DNA from: Teretinema sp942493045
GTDB taxonomy: Bacteria; Spirochaetota; Spirochaetia; Treponematales; Treponemataceae
Reading direction: 5' to 3'
NCBI GenBank assembly: GCA_942493045.1
Contig: OW818665.1
Location: 2,914,001 to 2,978,000, forward strand
Length of the DNA stretch: 64,000 nt
How positions within the stretch are numbered: position 1 is the first letter of the stretch; the number at the start of each line of letters is the position of its first letter. The notes beneath the pieces were generated by a model. The model was not told where the DNA came from. It ran no database searches and saw only the letters and a program-made list of their open reading frames with translations. Position numbers and translations under genes: made by a program. Below, one piece after another: positions 8,160 through 17,794 of the stretch.

Positions 8160-8835
8160 ATTCAAGGGAATGAAGGAATACGCAACAGTCGAGCGCGGTG
8201 CCTTACTCGAGTTCCTGAAAATGAACACGACTAGGTCCGGTGAGCTGACTGCCCCTCTCGAAGTGATTCGATCGGGAACCCTGTTCGGCGACCAGAAAAC
8301 GGCAAGTGAAGGCGATGACTGGTTTCCCTGGGTGTTTTCTTCTTTCCACAACGACCGGTTCAACGAACGGGTAGACCCGGCGGGATGGGAGCTTGACGGG
8401 TACAACCTGAACCCTGTGGTTCTCTGGGCGCACAACCATGACATACCCGCAATCGGCCTTGCCGGCGGAGTGACGAAGACAGACACCCTTTCGGGAAAAA
8501 TCAAGTTCAACGCAAAGGATTATGACCTGTTCGGCTGGAGCATCGGGGAACGGGTCAAGAACGGCGTGATCCGGGCCGGAAGTGTTGGTTTCAGGGTTCT
8601 TGAGATTGAGTTTGTCGACCATGCAACCGAAATGGATGAGTCTTACGACCTGATATTCCGGAAGCAGGAGCTTCTTGAATTCTCGATATGTAATGTACCG
8701 GCGAATCCGTACGCTTTGCGGAAGGATGCCCCCGGTGATGATGATAAAGGAAATACTGCCCCTACCGGTATTTTATCGAAGTGCGGCTTTATGCCGTTTC
8801 TGAAACAAAAAACTGACGGAGGTATGTATGGGTGA
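8149..8835 (+). CDS. HK97-family prohead protease
   Basis: A 228-aa U35-type serine protease that trims the capsid scaffold. The catalytic His is in VVLWAHNHDIPAIG (near residue 88), the Ser in RAGSVGF (near 145), and the family's ELLEFSICNVPANPYA is near 180. The start overlaps the end of the LuxR-like gene and the end overlaps the capsid start, so all three appear translationally coupled. Confidence 0.9.
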   Translation: MLYRFKGMKEYATVERGALLEFLKMNTTRSGELTAPLEVIRSGTLFGDQKTASEGDDWFPWVFSSFHNDRFNERVDPAGWELDGYNLNPVVLWAHNHDIPAIGLAGGVTKTDTLSGKIKFNAKDYDLFGWSIGERVKNGVIRAGSVGFRVLEIEFVDHATEMDESYDLIFRKQELLEFSICNVPANPYALRKDAPGDDDKGNTAPTGILSKCGFMPFLKQKTDGGMYG

Positions 8836-10141
8836 CGTGATGCTTCGCGCCCTTGACGACAAGCTCAAGGGAATGAAGCGCGTGGAGAAGACCGGTTTTG
8901 TGAACGAGGAACAGGCCGCGGGATACTTTGCCGAGAAAGAAGGCATCCTTGAAGAAATTGCGAAGGCTTTGGAGACCGTTAAGAGCGCTGGAACCTCCGA
9001 GCTTGAGGCCGTAAAGGCGACGCTAAAAGATTTTCGGGACATGCTGAAAAGCAGCGAGGCGAACCCGAAGGAACTGACCCGGCAGGAGCTCTGCTTCCGC
9101 GTGGGAAAAGCCATCGTCGCGGCATGGACTGGAAACACGCAGGCACTCGGGGAGTTGAAGTGCTGCCCCAACCTGAAAAGCGACAACTGGAACAACCCGA
9201 GGGACTTTGCCTGGACGGCAGAGAAAGGCTACCAATTGTCTAATATCAAGGCTGCCCTTGGCGAACCGATGGGGAACATGGCCACCAACGAGCAGTATCT
9301 GATCAACCCGATCTACGAGAGTGCCATCATGCAGGACGCGGCAAAGCAGTCGGTGATGATGCCCTTGGTGAAGCACCGCCCGATGACCGGCCCGAGCATG
9401 TTCCTGCCGCAGCGGGACCGGGGAGGGGTGGAGCTCAAATGGCTCACCTCTTACGGACAGAAGATCGACGGCTCGAAACCGCAGGGAGCGACCCGGGTGG
9501 AGCTCAAAGCCTATACCTTGGCCGGCTTCATTCCCTGGTTCGACGAGTTCGAAGAGGACGTCTTTGTCGACCTCGGAGCCATGTTCATGGACGAGTTCAC
9601 CGAGACCTACGCCCTCGAGTTCGACCGGCAGTGTCTCCTCGCGAACAACGCGCCCTTTACCGGAGCTTTCAACGCCGCCGACATCAAGCAGAAGGTAATC
9701 TCAGGCGCGGCCGCAACGACCCTGACTTACAAGGACCTCCGCGAGGCCGTGCTGATGGTCCCCGCCGAAGAGCGGAAAGACAGCCGGTGGTTTTTTCACG
9801 AGTCGGTTTTGGCTCATGTGACCGGAATCGTCGACGCAAACGGCCGCCCGATCTGGCGCGGACCTATGGATGGGAAGCCCGGTACGGTGGACGGTTATTC
9901 CTACACCGAAAGCCACATCCTGCCACAGATGGGCGACATCGGGACAAACAGCCCGTTCGCGATCTTCATGAACCCGAAACGCATCATCCACGGGAACCGG
10001 AAAGGCGTCGAAATCAAGCGATTCGACGCGACGACGGAAGCTCTCGAGTACGGCGAGCTCTTTCTCCGCTTCCGCAAGCGCGACGGATTTCTCGTGACCC
10101 GGGCGAAGGGCAACATGGTCCTTCTGAAGACGGGGGTATAA
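8828..10141 (+). CDS. HK97-fold major capsid protein
   Basis: A 437-aa shell subunit. The first ~85 residues are charged and helical (the scaffolding delta domain normally removed by the protease), followed by the capsid body: GNMATNEQYLINPIYESAI, GGVELKWLTSYGQKIDGSKP, and FMDEFTETYALEFDRQCLLA. The C-terminal GELFLRFRKRDGFLV is also typical. ATG 8828 sits inside the protease gene's last codons behind GGAGG. GC-rich codon use matches the rest of the head operon. Confidence 0.9.
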   Translation: MGDVMLRALDDKLKGMKRVEKTGFVNEEQAAGYFAEKEGILEEIAKALETVKSAGTSELEAVKATLKDFRDMLKSSEANPKELTRQELCFRVGKAIVAAWTGNTQALGELKCCPNLKSDNWNNPRDFAWTAEKGYQLSNIKAALGEPMGNMATNEQYLINPIYESAIMQDAAKQSVMMPLVKHRPMTGPSMFLPQRDRGGVELKWLTSYGQKIDGSKPQGATRVELKAYTLAGFIPWFDEFEEDVFVDLGAMFMDEFTETYALEFDRQCLLANNAPFTGAFNAADIKQKVISGAAATTLTYKDLREAVLMVPAEERKDSRWFFHESVLAHVTGIVDANGRPIWRGPMDGKPGTVDGYSYTESHILPQMGDIGTNSPFAIFMNPKRIIHGNRKGVEIKRFDATTEALEYGELFLRFRKRDGFLVTRAKGNMVLLKTGV

Positions 10142-10144
10142 GGG

Positions 10145-10705
10145 ATGGGATACAACGCAAATTTGATGAAGACAGGATCAATTCCTACCCGGAAAGGAGC
10201 CGCGGGAACCGCCGTTCTTTATGCCGCAATCCCCCAGTTGGACCAACGCGTGACCATTCCATACCTCCGATGCAGGACCGGGGCTCCGGGCGGGAGTCTT
10301 GAAGTGCTCCAGACCGAAGGCGTGTACAAGTTCAGTCTGCTTGCCGCAGGCGCGGTGATAACCGTGCCGGGAATACCGGCGACACTCACCGGACGTCAGG
10401 TAGTGCTCCGCTTCCCCTCGGGCGAAACGAAGGCGATGGTTATCAGCGCTCAGACCGGTGAGAACTTGACCCTTGCTTCGAGCATCGGCCCTCAAACCCG
10501 GGCTACGCTCTATCTGATGGGCAATACCACTTCGCCGGGTACCACCGAGATTCCGCTTGTGGCAAACGGAGTAACGGTGCTACAGGCGGAATGTCCGGGG
10601 ATGGTGGTTGGAAAGGAGATCGGGTGGCCGGTGATTGTATACATTAGGAACACCGACGGGGCGTGCAGCATTGAGGGTGGAACGGTGGCGTGTATAGCGG
10701 TGTAA
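10145..10705 (+). CDS. Phage head protein of unknown function (possible decoration protein)
   Basis: A 186-aa protein beginning 4 bp after the capsid gene. It is rich in beta-prone, glycine/threonine/valine segments, has no signal peptide, and starts with a basic N-terminus. Position directly after the capsid gene and before the connectors suggests a head decoration or stabilising protein. No family motif supports that. A terminator follows. Confidence 0.7.
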   Translation: MGYNANLMKTGSIPTRKGAAGTAVLYAAIPQLDQRVTIPYLRCRTGAPGGSLEVLQTEGVYKFSLLAAGAVITVPGIPATLTGRQVVLRFPSGETKAMVISAQTGENLTLASSIGPQTRATLYLMGNTTSPGTTEIPLVANGVTVLQAECPGMVVGKEIGWPVIVYIRNTDGACSIEGGTVACIAV

Positions 10706-10732
10706 GGTAACCTGATAACCAGAAAAAAACGT

Positions 10733-10763
10733 AGGGAAGAGCTTCCGAAAGGGGCTCTTCCCT
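10733..10763 (+). terminator. Intrinsic terminator or attenuator within the head operon
   Basis: AGGGAAGAGC (10733-10742) pairs with GCTCTTCCCT (10754-10763), followed by a modest T-rich run GTATTATTTTA. The connector gene with its own strong GGAGG site begins 24 bp later, so it may reduce rather than end transcription. Confidence 0.6.
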
Positions 10764-10786
10764 GTATTATTTTATGGAGGTTCTTA

Positions 10787-11314
10787 ATGCAGGATTTGAT
10801 GAGGTATGAAGAAGTGGTGGAATTGTTGGCTATGGATGTGCGGGATGAGCGGCGGAACCGTTTGTTCCTGAGCGCGGTGAGCGAGAAAATCAGCCTTTTC
10901 CTAAAAAGAAACTTGATTCTCGACTCAGTCACAACGACGGAATGGCATGAAACAGTTGAGCGCAAGTTCGTTCCCAATGAGTATCCGGTACGCGAGATTT
11001 TAGAAATTGTTGATTCTCAAACTGGTGAAATATTGACTCTCGCGGAAGGTTGCGAATTGAAAACCATCCTCAACGCTGATGCCCATCGGGAACATTTTCT
11101 GAAGATTGCCGGGAAGAAGGACCGGGACATCCGGATCAAGTATCGCTACGGCTACACCCAGGACGAAATACCCGCCCTACTTAAGACTATCCTGCTCGAC
11201 ATGATGAGAGACCGGCTTCTTTGTACCGGGACAGTGACGCTGGAGGATATCGAAAGCATGGACAAGGACCGGATGATGCAATTGAGGCCGTATCAGCGGA
11301 TATACGAGAGATGA
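10787..11314 (+). CDS. Head-tail connector-like protein
   Basis: A 175-aa mostly helical protein. The N-terminal LMRYEEVVELLAMDVRDERRNRLFLSAV, followed by a central beta part and the helical C-terminus IPALLKTILLDMMRDRL, fits the gp6-like connectors that attach to the portal. The start has TATGGAGG upstream. The stop overlaps the next start (ATGA at 11311). Assignment rests on position and secondary-structure pattern. Confidence 0.6.
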   Translation: MQDLMRYEEVVELLAMDVRDERRNRLFLSAVSEKISLFLKRNLILDSVTTTEWHETVERKFVPNEYPVREILEIVDSQTGEILTLAEGCELKTILNADAHREHFLKIAGKKDRDIRIKYRYGYTQDEIPALLKTILLDMMRDRLLCTGTVTLEDIESMDKDRMMQLRPYQRIYER

Positions 11315-11712
11315 TAGAAATTTCCGAGGAAAAAATACTGGAAGATATCACAGTGCTTTTGATGGAAAAGCTTCCGGGAGAACTTTTGAGGCTTGAGGAA
11401 AGCACGGAAGATGGAAAGCAACTACCTGCCTTCCGGTATGCCGGGAGGCAGGATAACCTTCCTCCGGGTACTGGATTACCTTATGTTTTTGTCGAGGTAA
11501 CCGAAGGAGAATACACCGAAAAGGACCGGATAGTCAGAAATGTGGTATATTCGGTGAATTTACAGTTAAAACTTACCAATTATGGGCTTGTTTGGAGATA
11601 TTTCAAGGGGATTGAGACAATAATAAACTTTGATAGTAGGGGTTACAAAATCATGATAGTAAAGAAAAACACACAGGGGGAGTTGCTGTTGCGAACAATT
11701 AATTGGAAATAA
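11311..11712 (+). CDS. Phage head-tail joining or tail-completion-like protein
   Basis: A 133-aa protein starting at ATG 11311, overlapping the connector stop. Segments AGRQDNLPPGTGLPYVFVEVTEG and VVYSVNLQLKL resemble the fold of neck and tail-terminator proteins, but I cannot name a family with confidence. Its last third is richer in A and T than the head genes. It is the last head/neck gene before the AT-rich cargo, where phage genes stop abruptly. Confidence 0.55.
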   Translation: MIEISEEKILEDITVLLMEKLPGELLRLEESTEDGKQLPAFRYAGRQDNLPPGTGLPYVFVEVTEGEYTEKDRIVRNVVYSVNLQLKLTNYGLVWRYFKGIETIINFDSRGYKIMIVKKNTQGELLLRTINWK

Positions 11713-11767
11713 AAGAAATTTTATATTATTTACCGTAAATTGCTGAATATTCGGTTAGAAGGTGAGT

Positions 11768-11993
11768 ATGAGACTTTTTGTTGAGAAAAAAACTAGAGAA
11801 AATAAATATTTATATGAATTATTTGAAAGGGATGATACAATATTAATGATGTAAACAAGAATAAGGATGAGGACAGCGAAATAAATTTATTTTGGGGTGA
11901 GATGAGTCTTCATTTAACAAAAAAAATGTTTACAAAGAGTATTTGCACAGGCTACTTAAATATTTGCTTAACGCTTTGCGCCATAAAGGAAAT
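11768..11993 (+). pseudogene. Remnant of an unidentified AT-rich gene at the cargo edge
   Basis: A 28-residue frame (MRLFVEKKTRENKYLYELFE) stops at 11852. A shifted frame continues NDVNKNKDEDSEINLFWGEM, then HLTKKMFTKSICTGYLNICL, and ends about 11993. The two parts read like one protein broken by a frameshift, with no recognisable family. It occupies the ~290 bp between the phage neck gene and the HNH gene and shares the cargo's AT-rich composition. Confidence 0.3.
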
Positions 11994-12002
11994 AAAGAAA
12001 TA

Positions 12003-12737
12003 ATGGCTATAACAAAAGGACAAGGAAATCCAGATTGGACAAAAGATGAAACAATTTTAGCTCTTAATCTTTATTTTGAGTTCAATGGTATAATTCCTGG
12101 CCCTAATAATGAAAAAATCATTGTTTTATCAAAGATGCTAAATCAACTACCAATACACCCAGTAGAATTACGTAAGGTAAATTTTAGAAATCCTGATGGA
12201 GTTGCTTTCAAATTACAAAACATTAGAAGTGTAGCCACAGGAAAAGGATTAGATAATACTTCAAAAATGGATAAATTAGTCTGGCAAGATTTTGGTAATA
12301 ATCCTAATGAAGTAAAAATATTAGTTGAAGAAATCATAAATAGTATTAGTTCGTTTTCCGAACATGATCAACTAATTAATGAAGTGGAGGAAGAAGAAAC
12401 ATTTCTAGAAGGAACAATAATCACTGCAGTACATAAACGGCGTGAAAGATCTCCTACTTTGAGAAAGAAAATAATTCAAAGGAGAAAAAGTGAAAAAAAA
12501 GTGTATTGTGATATATGTGGTCAAAAGCCAATATTAACTGCATATATCGATGATTATACTATTTTTGAATGCCATCACATTTTACCATTATCTGAAAGCG
12601 GAATTATAGAAACTAAAATCAAAGATATCGCTTTTATTTGTGCAAATTGTCATAGGGCTTTGCATTCAATGATAATAAAAGAGAAGAAATGGATAAAACC
12701 AGATGAAATGACAAAGTTGGTAAATTTTACCAGTTGA
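12003..12737 (+). CDS. HNH endonuclease with modification-dependent-type N-terminal domain
   Basis: A 244-aa protein. The C-terminal domain has the zinc-bound HNH core: CDICGQ, then CHHILPLSESG, then CANCHRALH (residues ~170-230). The N-terminal FRNPDGVAFKLQNIRSVATGKGLDN, then LVWQDFGNN, is the pattern seen in stand-alone HNH restriction enzymes that read modified DNA (McrA / sulfur-binding groups). ATG 12003 follows AAAGGA; the frame is open back to 11943. It lies beside phosphorothioation genes, so a link to phosphorothioate or methyl marks is plausible. Which mark it reads cannot be told here. Confidence 0.8.
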   Translation: MAITKGQGNPDWTKDETILALNLYFEFNGIIPGPNNEKIIVLSKMLNQLPIHPVELRKVNFRNPDGVAFKLQNIRSVATGKGLDNTSKMDKLVWQDFGNNPNEVKILVEEIINSISSFSEHDQLINEVEEEETFLEGTIITAVHKRRERSPTLRKKIIQRRKSEKKVYCDICGQKPILTAYIDDYTIFECHHILPLSESGIIETKIKDIAFICANCHRALHSMIIKEKKWIKPDEMTKLVNFTS

Positions 12738-12849
12738 ATCGTTTCTAGTACCTGGTAAGTAGATATTAGTTAAATGTAAAAAGTGGAAAAGATTTTAATG
12801 TGGGATGTTATATAACTAAATTATTGAATATTAATAATTTAAACCTGAA

Positions 12850-14970
12850 ATGAATAGTGGGGTGTATAATTTTAATATGAATTTACAAAATGCAAATATA
12901 AAAACTATTTATTTTTTAGACACTTATCGGCCTTATGAGTTTTATGATGAACTTTATAGAAATTCATTAAAAATTACCTTTGCTTTAGGTTATTTTTCAA
13001 GCAGTGCTTTTAATATTGGAGTAGAAGGAATTTTATCGTTTATTAATAATGGAGGATACCTAAGAATTTTATGTAATGATAAATTGTTCCAACAAGATAT
13101 TAATGCAATAACCGATGGTTATTCGTTAAGGGAGACAAGTTCAATAACAATTGATGCAGTGCAGAAGTTGTTTGCAGGTCTTGATGAATATAATACTTTT
13201 GGGTTTAAATGTATATCGTTATTAATTGCCTTAAACCGTTTAGATATAAAGATATTGCAAGCTGATGCTTTAGTTCATTTTAAAATTGGGTACGCAGAGG
13301 ATGGATTGGGAAATACTATTTCTTTTGATGGCTCTGTTAATTACACGATCTCTGGATTATTATTTAACAATGAACAACTACATACAACTAAATCATGGAA
13401 TAATGATTGTGATAATACCACTGTTAAACATATTCAAGAAAAAATAGATAACTTATGGAATGAAAAGTATCCTGAATATACAACAATAAGTGGTGATAAA
13501 CTTAAAGAACTAATTCTTGAACAGTTCCCAGTACGTGATAGTTCTGAATTAAATAACGAATTTGCTATTTTAAAAAAACATTATCTATCAGTTCTTGAAA
13601 TAGAAAATAATTTAATAGATATGGCCCCAAGTTTTTTCTCAATTCCAAAAAGTGTAAAACCATTTGAACATCAACTAGCTGCAATTATTAATTGGGAAAA
13701 TCATAATTATCAAACTATTTTTGCAATGGCAACTGGGACTGGTAAAACTCTTGCAGCAATATTTGCAATAAATAACGTTGAATTTTCTAAAAAAATTACT
13801 TCTATACTTATTATCGTACCATTAATCGATTTGATTTCTCAATGGAAGGAGGATCTTGAACGATTTTATAATGGACGTATTGTTAATATTGAAGGGACAA
13901 GCTCATGGGAAAAAGAATTAATCAATTTTTCGTTACAAAACATTTATAATAATGAAAAATTGATTATCATAGCAACGTACGCATCGTATTCGAAAAAACA
14001 GAAAGAAATATTAAGCTATTTAGATATAAAAAAAACAATCATAGTTGCAGATGAGGTTCATCGGTTTGGTTCATTAAATTTGTTAACAAAATTGCCACTT
14101 GAAATAAGGTATAGAATTGGATTGTCTGCAACACCGGAAAGAGAATATGATATTGATGGAACTGATGCAATTTTTGATTATTTTTGTCCTCATAAAGATC
14201 CATTTATAATTACGATCGAAGATGCTATACGTTTGAAATTATTGTGTGAATATAATTATTATCCCCAATTTGTTGAACTCACAGACAGTGAAATAGAGGA
14301 GTACGCAAGCCTGTCTGTTAAAATACGGCAATTAAGTGCTTCGCAAGTAAATAAACATCACGAACGAAAAAAAGAAAAAGATGAAACAATAGAACTACTT
14401 TTAAAAAAAAGACATAGAATTATTGAACAGGCTAGAAACAAACTGATAGCTTTTCAAAATCTTATTGAAGAATTAGTACGTACCTCTCACCCTATAAAGA
14501 ATGCAGTTATGTATGTACCTGAGGGTATGCAAGATGATAAAAGTGTGATTGATGAATATACGAAAGTCCTCTGGGATATCGCGCATGTGAGAATTGCAAA
14601 GTATACCCAAAATGCATCCAAACAAATACTTGAGGATTTTAAAGAAGGTAGAATTGATGTTCTTGCAGCAAAAAAAAGGCTGGATGAGGGTATCAATATT
14701 CCTGCGATTACACAGGCTTTTTTTATATCTAGCAGTACTGTTGAACGAGAGTTTGTGCAAAGACGTGGACGAATACTTCGAAAAACTCAAACCGAAAAAA
14801 TTGCAGAAATATTTGATTTTTTGGTAATTCCTTCAAGAGACAGCGATTTAAGTATTAATGATGCTGATATTAAGTCTATGAAAAGCGGTGAAATTAAAAG
14901 GGCGAACATTTTTGTAGAAAATGCTAAGAATCATTTTGAAGCTAAAAGAAAAATTGATGATTTTTATTAA
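12850..14970 (+). CDS. PLD-like nuclease / SF2 helicase, candidate PbeD-type effector
   Basis: A 706-aa protein. Residues ~1-190 resemble a phospholipase D-type nuclease (ADALVHFKIGYAEDG, SFDGSVNYTISGL, NNEQ). Residues ~265 onward are a superfamily 2 helicase: ATGTGKT (motif I), VADEVHRFG (motif II), LSATPERE (III) and EFVQRRGRILRK (VI). Such fusions act in restriction and other defence systems. It opens a four-gene operon convergent with dndBCDE. The gene set matches the PbeABCD partner module of phosphorothioation, which blocks phage replication; subunit identity is inferred. An in-frame ATG at 12877 is an alternative start. Confidence 0.85.
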   Translation: MNSGVYNFNMNLQNANIKTIYFLDTYRPYEFYDELYRNSLKITFALGYFSSSAFNIGVEGILSFINNGGYLRILCNDKLFQQDINAITDGYSLRETSSITIDAVQKLFAGLDEYNTFGFKCISLLIALNRLDIKILQADALVHFKIGYAEDGLGNTISFDGSVNYTISGLLFNNEQLHTTKSWNNDCDNTTVKHIQEKIDNLWNEKYPEYTTISGDKLKELILEQFPVRDSSELNNEFAILKKHYLSVLEIENNLIDMAPSFFSIPKSVKPFEHQLAAIINWENHNYQTIFAMATGTGKTLAAIFAINNVEFSKKITSILIIVPLIDLISQWKEDLERFYNGRIVNIEGTSSWEKELINFSLQNIYNNEKLIIIATYASYSKKQKEILSYLDIKKTIIVADEVHRFGSLNLLTKLPLEIRYRIGLSATPEREYDIDGTDAIFDYFCPHKDPFIITIEDAIRLKLLCEYNYYPQFVELTDSEIEEYASLSVKIRQLSASQVNKHHERKKEKDETIELLLKKRHRIIEQARNKLIAFQNLIEELVRTSHPIKNAVMYVPEGMQDDKSVIDEYTKVLWDIAHVRIAKYTQNASKQILEDFKEGRIDVLAAKKRLDEGINIPAITQAFFISSSTVEREFVQRRGRILRKTQTEKIAEIFDFLVIPSRDSDLSINDADIKSMKSGEIKRANIFVENAKNHFEAKRKIDDFY

Positions 14971-14982
14971 GGAGTTTAAAAA

Positions 14983-15189
14983 ATGGGTGATAAGCTAACA
15001 TTGCAACAAAAAATTGTTGAATTGGTACAAAAGGAGTTAAAAAACTCAACAAAAGTTGAAAAAGCTTTAGTGATTGAATTATTACGTCAAGTGTTTGCAG
15101 ATAGAAATAAAGCTATTTCAACTGCTCAGCAAAAATTAGAAGCCGAGATAGAAAAACTTGTAAATTCTGGAATGGGGGTGGAGTTGTGA
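14983..15189 (+). CDS. 68-aa helical protein of the defence operon
   Basis: A small charged, all-helical protein (LTLQQKIVELVQKELKNSTK, then LRQVFADRNKAIS, then AEIEKLVNSG). A GGAG site precedes ATG 14983 and its stop overlaps the ATPase GTG (GTGA). It likely binds or bridges the helicase and the ATPase; PbeABCD loci also contain a small subunit. No family is recognised beyond that. Confidence 0.7.
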   Translation: MGDKLTLQQKIVELVQKELKNSTKVEKALVIELLRQVFADRNKAISTAQQKLEAEIEKLVNSGMGVEL

Positions 15190-17285
15190 TATTTAAATAT
15201 ATTGAGATTCAAGGATTTCTTTCTTTTTATCAGAAAACGGTGATACCTTTCGCGGATACAACAACAATTATTATAGGTCAGAATAATACTGGAAAATCAA
15301 AATTATTTGATGCGTTTAATTGGGTGTTATATGAGAAGATATTTATAACTGAACGAGAGAGATGGGTTGAAGGTGCTGATAGGGATAAAAATGAAATTTC
15401 TACTGCTGTGTTAAATAGACGTGTGCGCAAGGAAGGGATACAGAATAATACAGAGCACGTCGAAGCTGCTTGTAAACTGGTTTTAGAAGATGATGATGGA
15501 GATGAAATACATATTGAACGTAAATATATATACAAGAAAAATGATTCTGAATATATTTTAGAATCACCAAAAATCCTTGTTCATCAAATTGATCTTGGTG
15601 ATGGAAGTATCAAAGATACTTTTTATGGATCTAGTGCTGAAAATATTATTTCTGAATACATGCCAAGGAAATTATCTAAATATTGTTTATTTCAAGGTGA
15701 GACTGTTTCTGAGATTATGAATTTAAATAATAAATCACATTTTCAGAATGCCATTAAAGAGCTGGCGCGATTGGATATATATGATAAGGCAACAAGGTGT
15801 GCTAAAAATCTTGTAGATAAATATAATAGAATGATCCAATCAGAGTACGAAAAGGATTCAAGAACAAAAGCAGTTCAAATTCAGTTATCAAATAGCATCG
15901 ATCAGGCAGGAAAGCGAATTGAATCACTCAATAAGGAAATTGAATCGTTAGAAGATGAAGAATCTTTATTATTGACTGATATAGAAAAAATTCAAAACGA
16001 ATTAGAAATTTATGAAGGATTTGCTCAACGCTTTGATGATATTGAAAAGAAAAAAAAGGAATATCAGCAGTTAAAAGAATTAAGTAAAAATTATCCAATT
16101 GAATTGATGAGAACTCAGCTTTCTGAAAATTGGATTTTTTATTTAGTTAAAGATAAGCTTTCTAGGTTTCAAGAATTTTATGATAAGCTTGCGGAAAAAG
16201 GTGATGTGCCGGCTCCAATTTCACAATCAATTATTAAAGATTCATTGAAAAAAGGTAAGTGTGCTTTGTGTGATAGGGCGATCATTGAGGGTTCATTTGA
16301 AGAAAAATTTTTACAGCAAAAAGTGCATAATAAAGATACTGATATATTAGGCGCAAAACTTCATGAAATAATGGTTCAATTAGATACTGCGAATTTATCA
16401 ATAAATGATATTCCGCTTCAGATTAGTAATGAAAGTAAAGAAAGAGAGGATCTTGAGAAAAAAATTAAAAATACAAATGAAAAAATAAAAGAAATGTCAG
16501 ATGAGTTATCGGCTTATTCTCCAGATGATTTATCGTCTGAGAAAAGACTTAATGTCACATTGCTAACAAGCAAGTTGAGCAATAAGAAAAACTTATTACA
16601 GCGATGTCGAAATTCATTGTCAGCAAGTAAAAGAGTAATTGAAGAGAAAGAGCATGATATATACGAAGCTCAGAAACAGCAAAAAAATAATGGTTCATCG
16701 GTCGACACTGTTCTTTTAGATCAAAAGAGAAATATTGCGAATAAGGTTTATATTACAATGAAAAGTTTGGAAGATAAAATAAATTCCACAATTTATTCTG
16801 ATATTCAAAACCGAGCAAATGATTATTTTCAAGAAATGACAATGAATAATCAATCAATGGGAGGTAAAATTTTTTTAGATAAAGAGAATTCTGAAGTATA
16901 TACTGTCAACGAGGAAGGGGATAGGATAACAAATATAAACCAAGCTAATCGAGTTTCGATTCAACTTTCATTTATTGCTGGAGTATTAACTATTGCGTCC
17001 GAGCAGCTGGGTGTAAATTTCCCGTTTATTGCTGATGCGCCAACATCTGCTTTAGGAGGTGTTAATAAAATACCGGCCATAAATAGTTTAATCAACGCTT
17101 TCGAACAGTCGATTATAATCCTAAAAGATGATGCGGCATCAGAGAAAGATGCTCCTGAAGATCCTGTAAGAAAACTAATTAATTCAAATACATCAATTCA
17201 GAGCGCATTTGAATTTAAGTTATCAAAAGAATCACATACAAGTGATCAGTTTACTCAGCTGTATACGTTGAAAGGAAAAAAATAA
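15186..17285 (+). CDS. SMC/RecF-like ATPase of the defence operon, candidate PbeB-type
   Basis: A 699-aa ABC-type ATPase. The Walker A segment GQNNTGKS is near residue 37 and a Walker B-like FIADAPTSALGG near residue 620. Between them are long coiled coils (residues ~220-300 and 400-500) around a central CALC motif near residue 360, reminiscent of a Rad50 zinc hook. It resembles DndD in architecture but is a separate protein from the dndD at 18179. GTG 15186 overlaps the preceding stop; the end overlaps the next start (TAATG). Likely the motor or DNA sensor of the effector complex. Confidence 0.85.
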   Translation: MIFKYIEIQGFLSFYQKTVIPFADTTTIIIGQNNTGKSKLFDAFNWVLYEKIFITERERWVEGADRDKNEISTAVLNRRVRKEGIQNNTEHVEAACKLVLEDDDGDEIHIERKYIYKKNDSEYILESPKILVHQIDLGDGSIKDTFYGSSAENIISEYMPRKLSKYCLFQGETVSEIMNLNNKSHFQNAIKELARLDIYDKATRCAKNLVDKYNRMIQSEYEKDSRTKAVQIQLSNSIDQAGKRIESLNKEIESLEDEESLLLTDIEKIQNELEIYEGFAQRFDDIEKKKKEYQQLKELSKNYPIELMRTQLSENWIFYLVKDKLSRFQEFYDKLAEKGDVPAPISQSIIKDSLKKGKCALCDRAIIEGSFEEKFLQQKVHNKDTDILGAKLHEIMVQLDTANLSINDIPLQISNESKEREDLEKKIKNTNEKIKEMSDELSAYSPDDLSSEKRLNVTLLTSKLSNKKNLLQRCRNSLSASKRVIEEKEHDIYEAQKQQKNNGSSVDTVLLDQKRNIANKVYITMKSLEDKINSTIYSDIQNRANDYFQEMTMNNQSMGGKIFLDKENSEVYTVNEEGDRITNINQANRVSIQLSFIAGVLTIASEQLGVNFPFIADAPTSALGGVNKIPAINSLINAFEQSIIILKDDAASEKDAPEDPVRKLINSNTSIQSAFEFKLSKESHTSDQFTQLYTLKGKK

Positions 17286-17794
17286 TGAGTTCATATCAAA
17301 TACAAAAATCTATTTTTATTATAGGTAATCCTTCAATACGTGTTCAAGAACGTTATTATCAAGAATTTTTTAATCAAAAAAATACTCTTGAGAGTAGGTC
17401 TGAGCGGCTGGTTTTTAAATTTGATTACCAGCGGTTTCTTTATGCTTTTGTTCTGGGTATTAAGCAGAATGCTAAAACTCCTCTAAAAGGACATACTGAG
17501 GTTTCTTTTAAGTGGGAGGTAATAGAACATAAGAAAGATCTTGCAGATAAGATTCTTGGATTATGCATACTAAATGAATATGAAGGTGAACCAAAGAAGC
17601 TTAAGGATGACTATTTGAATTCTCTTGAAACTGATGATAAAGATAATACTTTAGCCCAAAATCTTCGACTCGCAATAGAGGAGTATGCAAATACTGGTTT
17701 TGGAATTTTATTTGATAAAAAAATGGCAAATCCTGCTTATATGGATGATGCTAGTTTGATTTGCCTCGATATTATTCAGTCTGGGATAAATTAA
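17285..17794 (+). CDS. 169-aa protein ending the defence operon, candidate PbeA-type
   Basis: A soluble protein with segments SERLVFKFDYQRFLYAFVLG and DKILGLCILNEYEGEPKKL. I know no catalytic motif here. Compact size, the phrase 'FDYQRFLYAF...K', and the location next to the DNA-modification genes suggest a DNA- or complex-binding subunit. Some proteins with a similar start accompany Dnd-type systems, but I cannot name the family. Its stop overlaps the dndE stop from the opposite strand by 4 bp, so the two operons are tightly convergent with no terminator between. Confidence 0.75.
   Translation: MSSYQIQKSIFIIGNPSIRVQERYYQEFFNQKNTLESRSERLVFKFDYQRFLYAFVLGIKQNAKTPLKGHTEVSFKWEVIEHKKDLADKILGLCILNEYEGEPKKLKDDYLNSLETDDKDNTLAQNLRLAIEEYANTGFGILFDKKMANPAYMDDASLICLDIIQSGIN

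Noticed and set aside
9439..10302. 287-aa Arg-rich frame within the capsid gene
   Set aside because: Alternative-frame shadow of the capsid protein, extremely rich in Arg and Pro.
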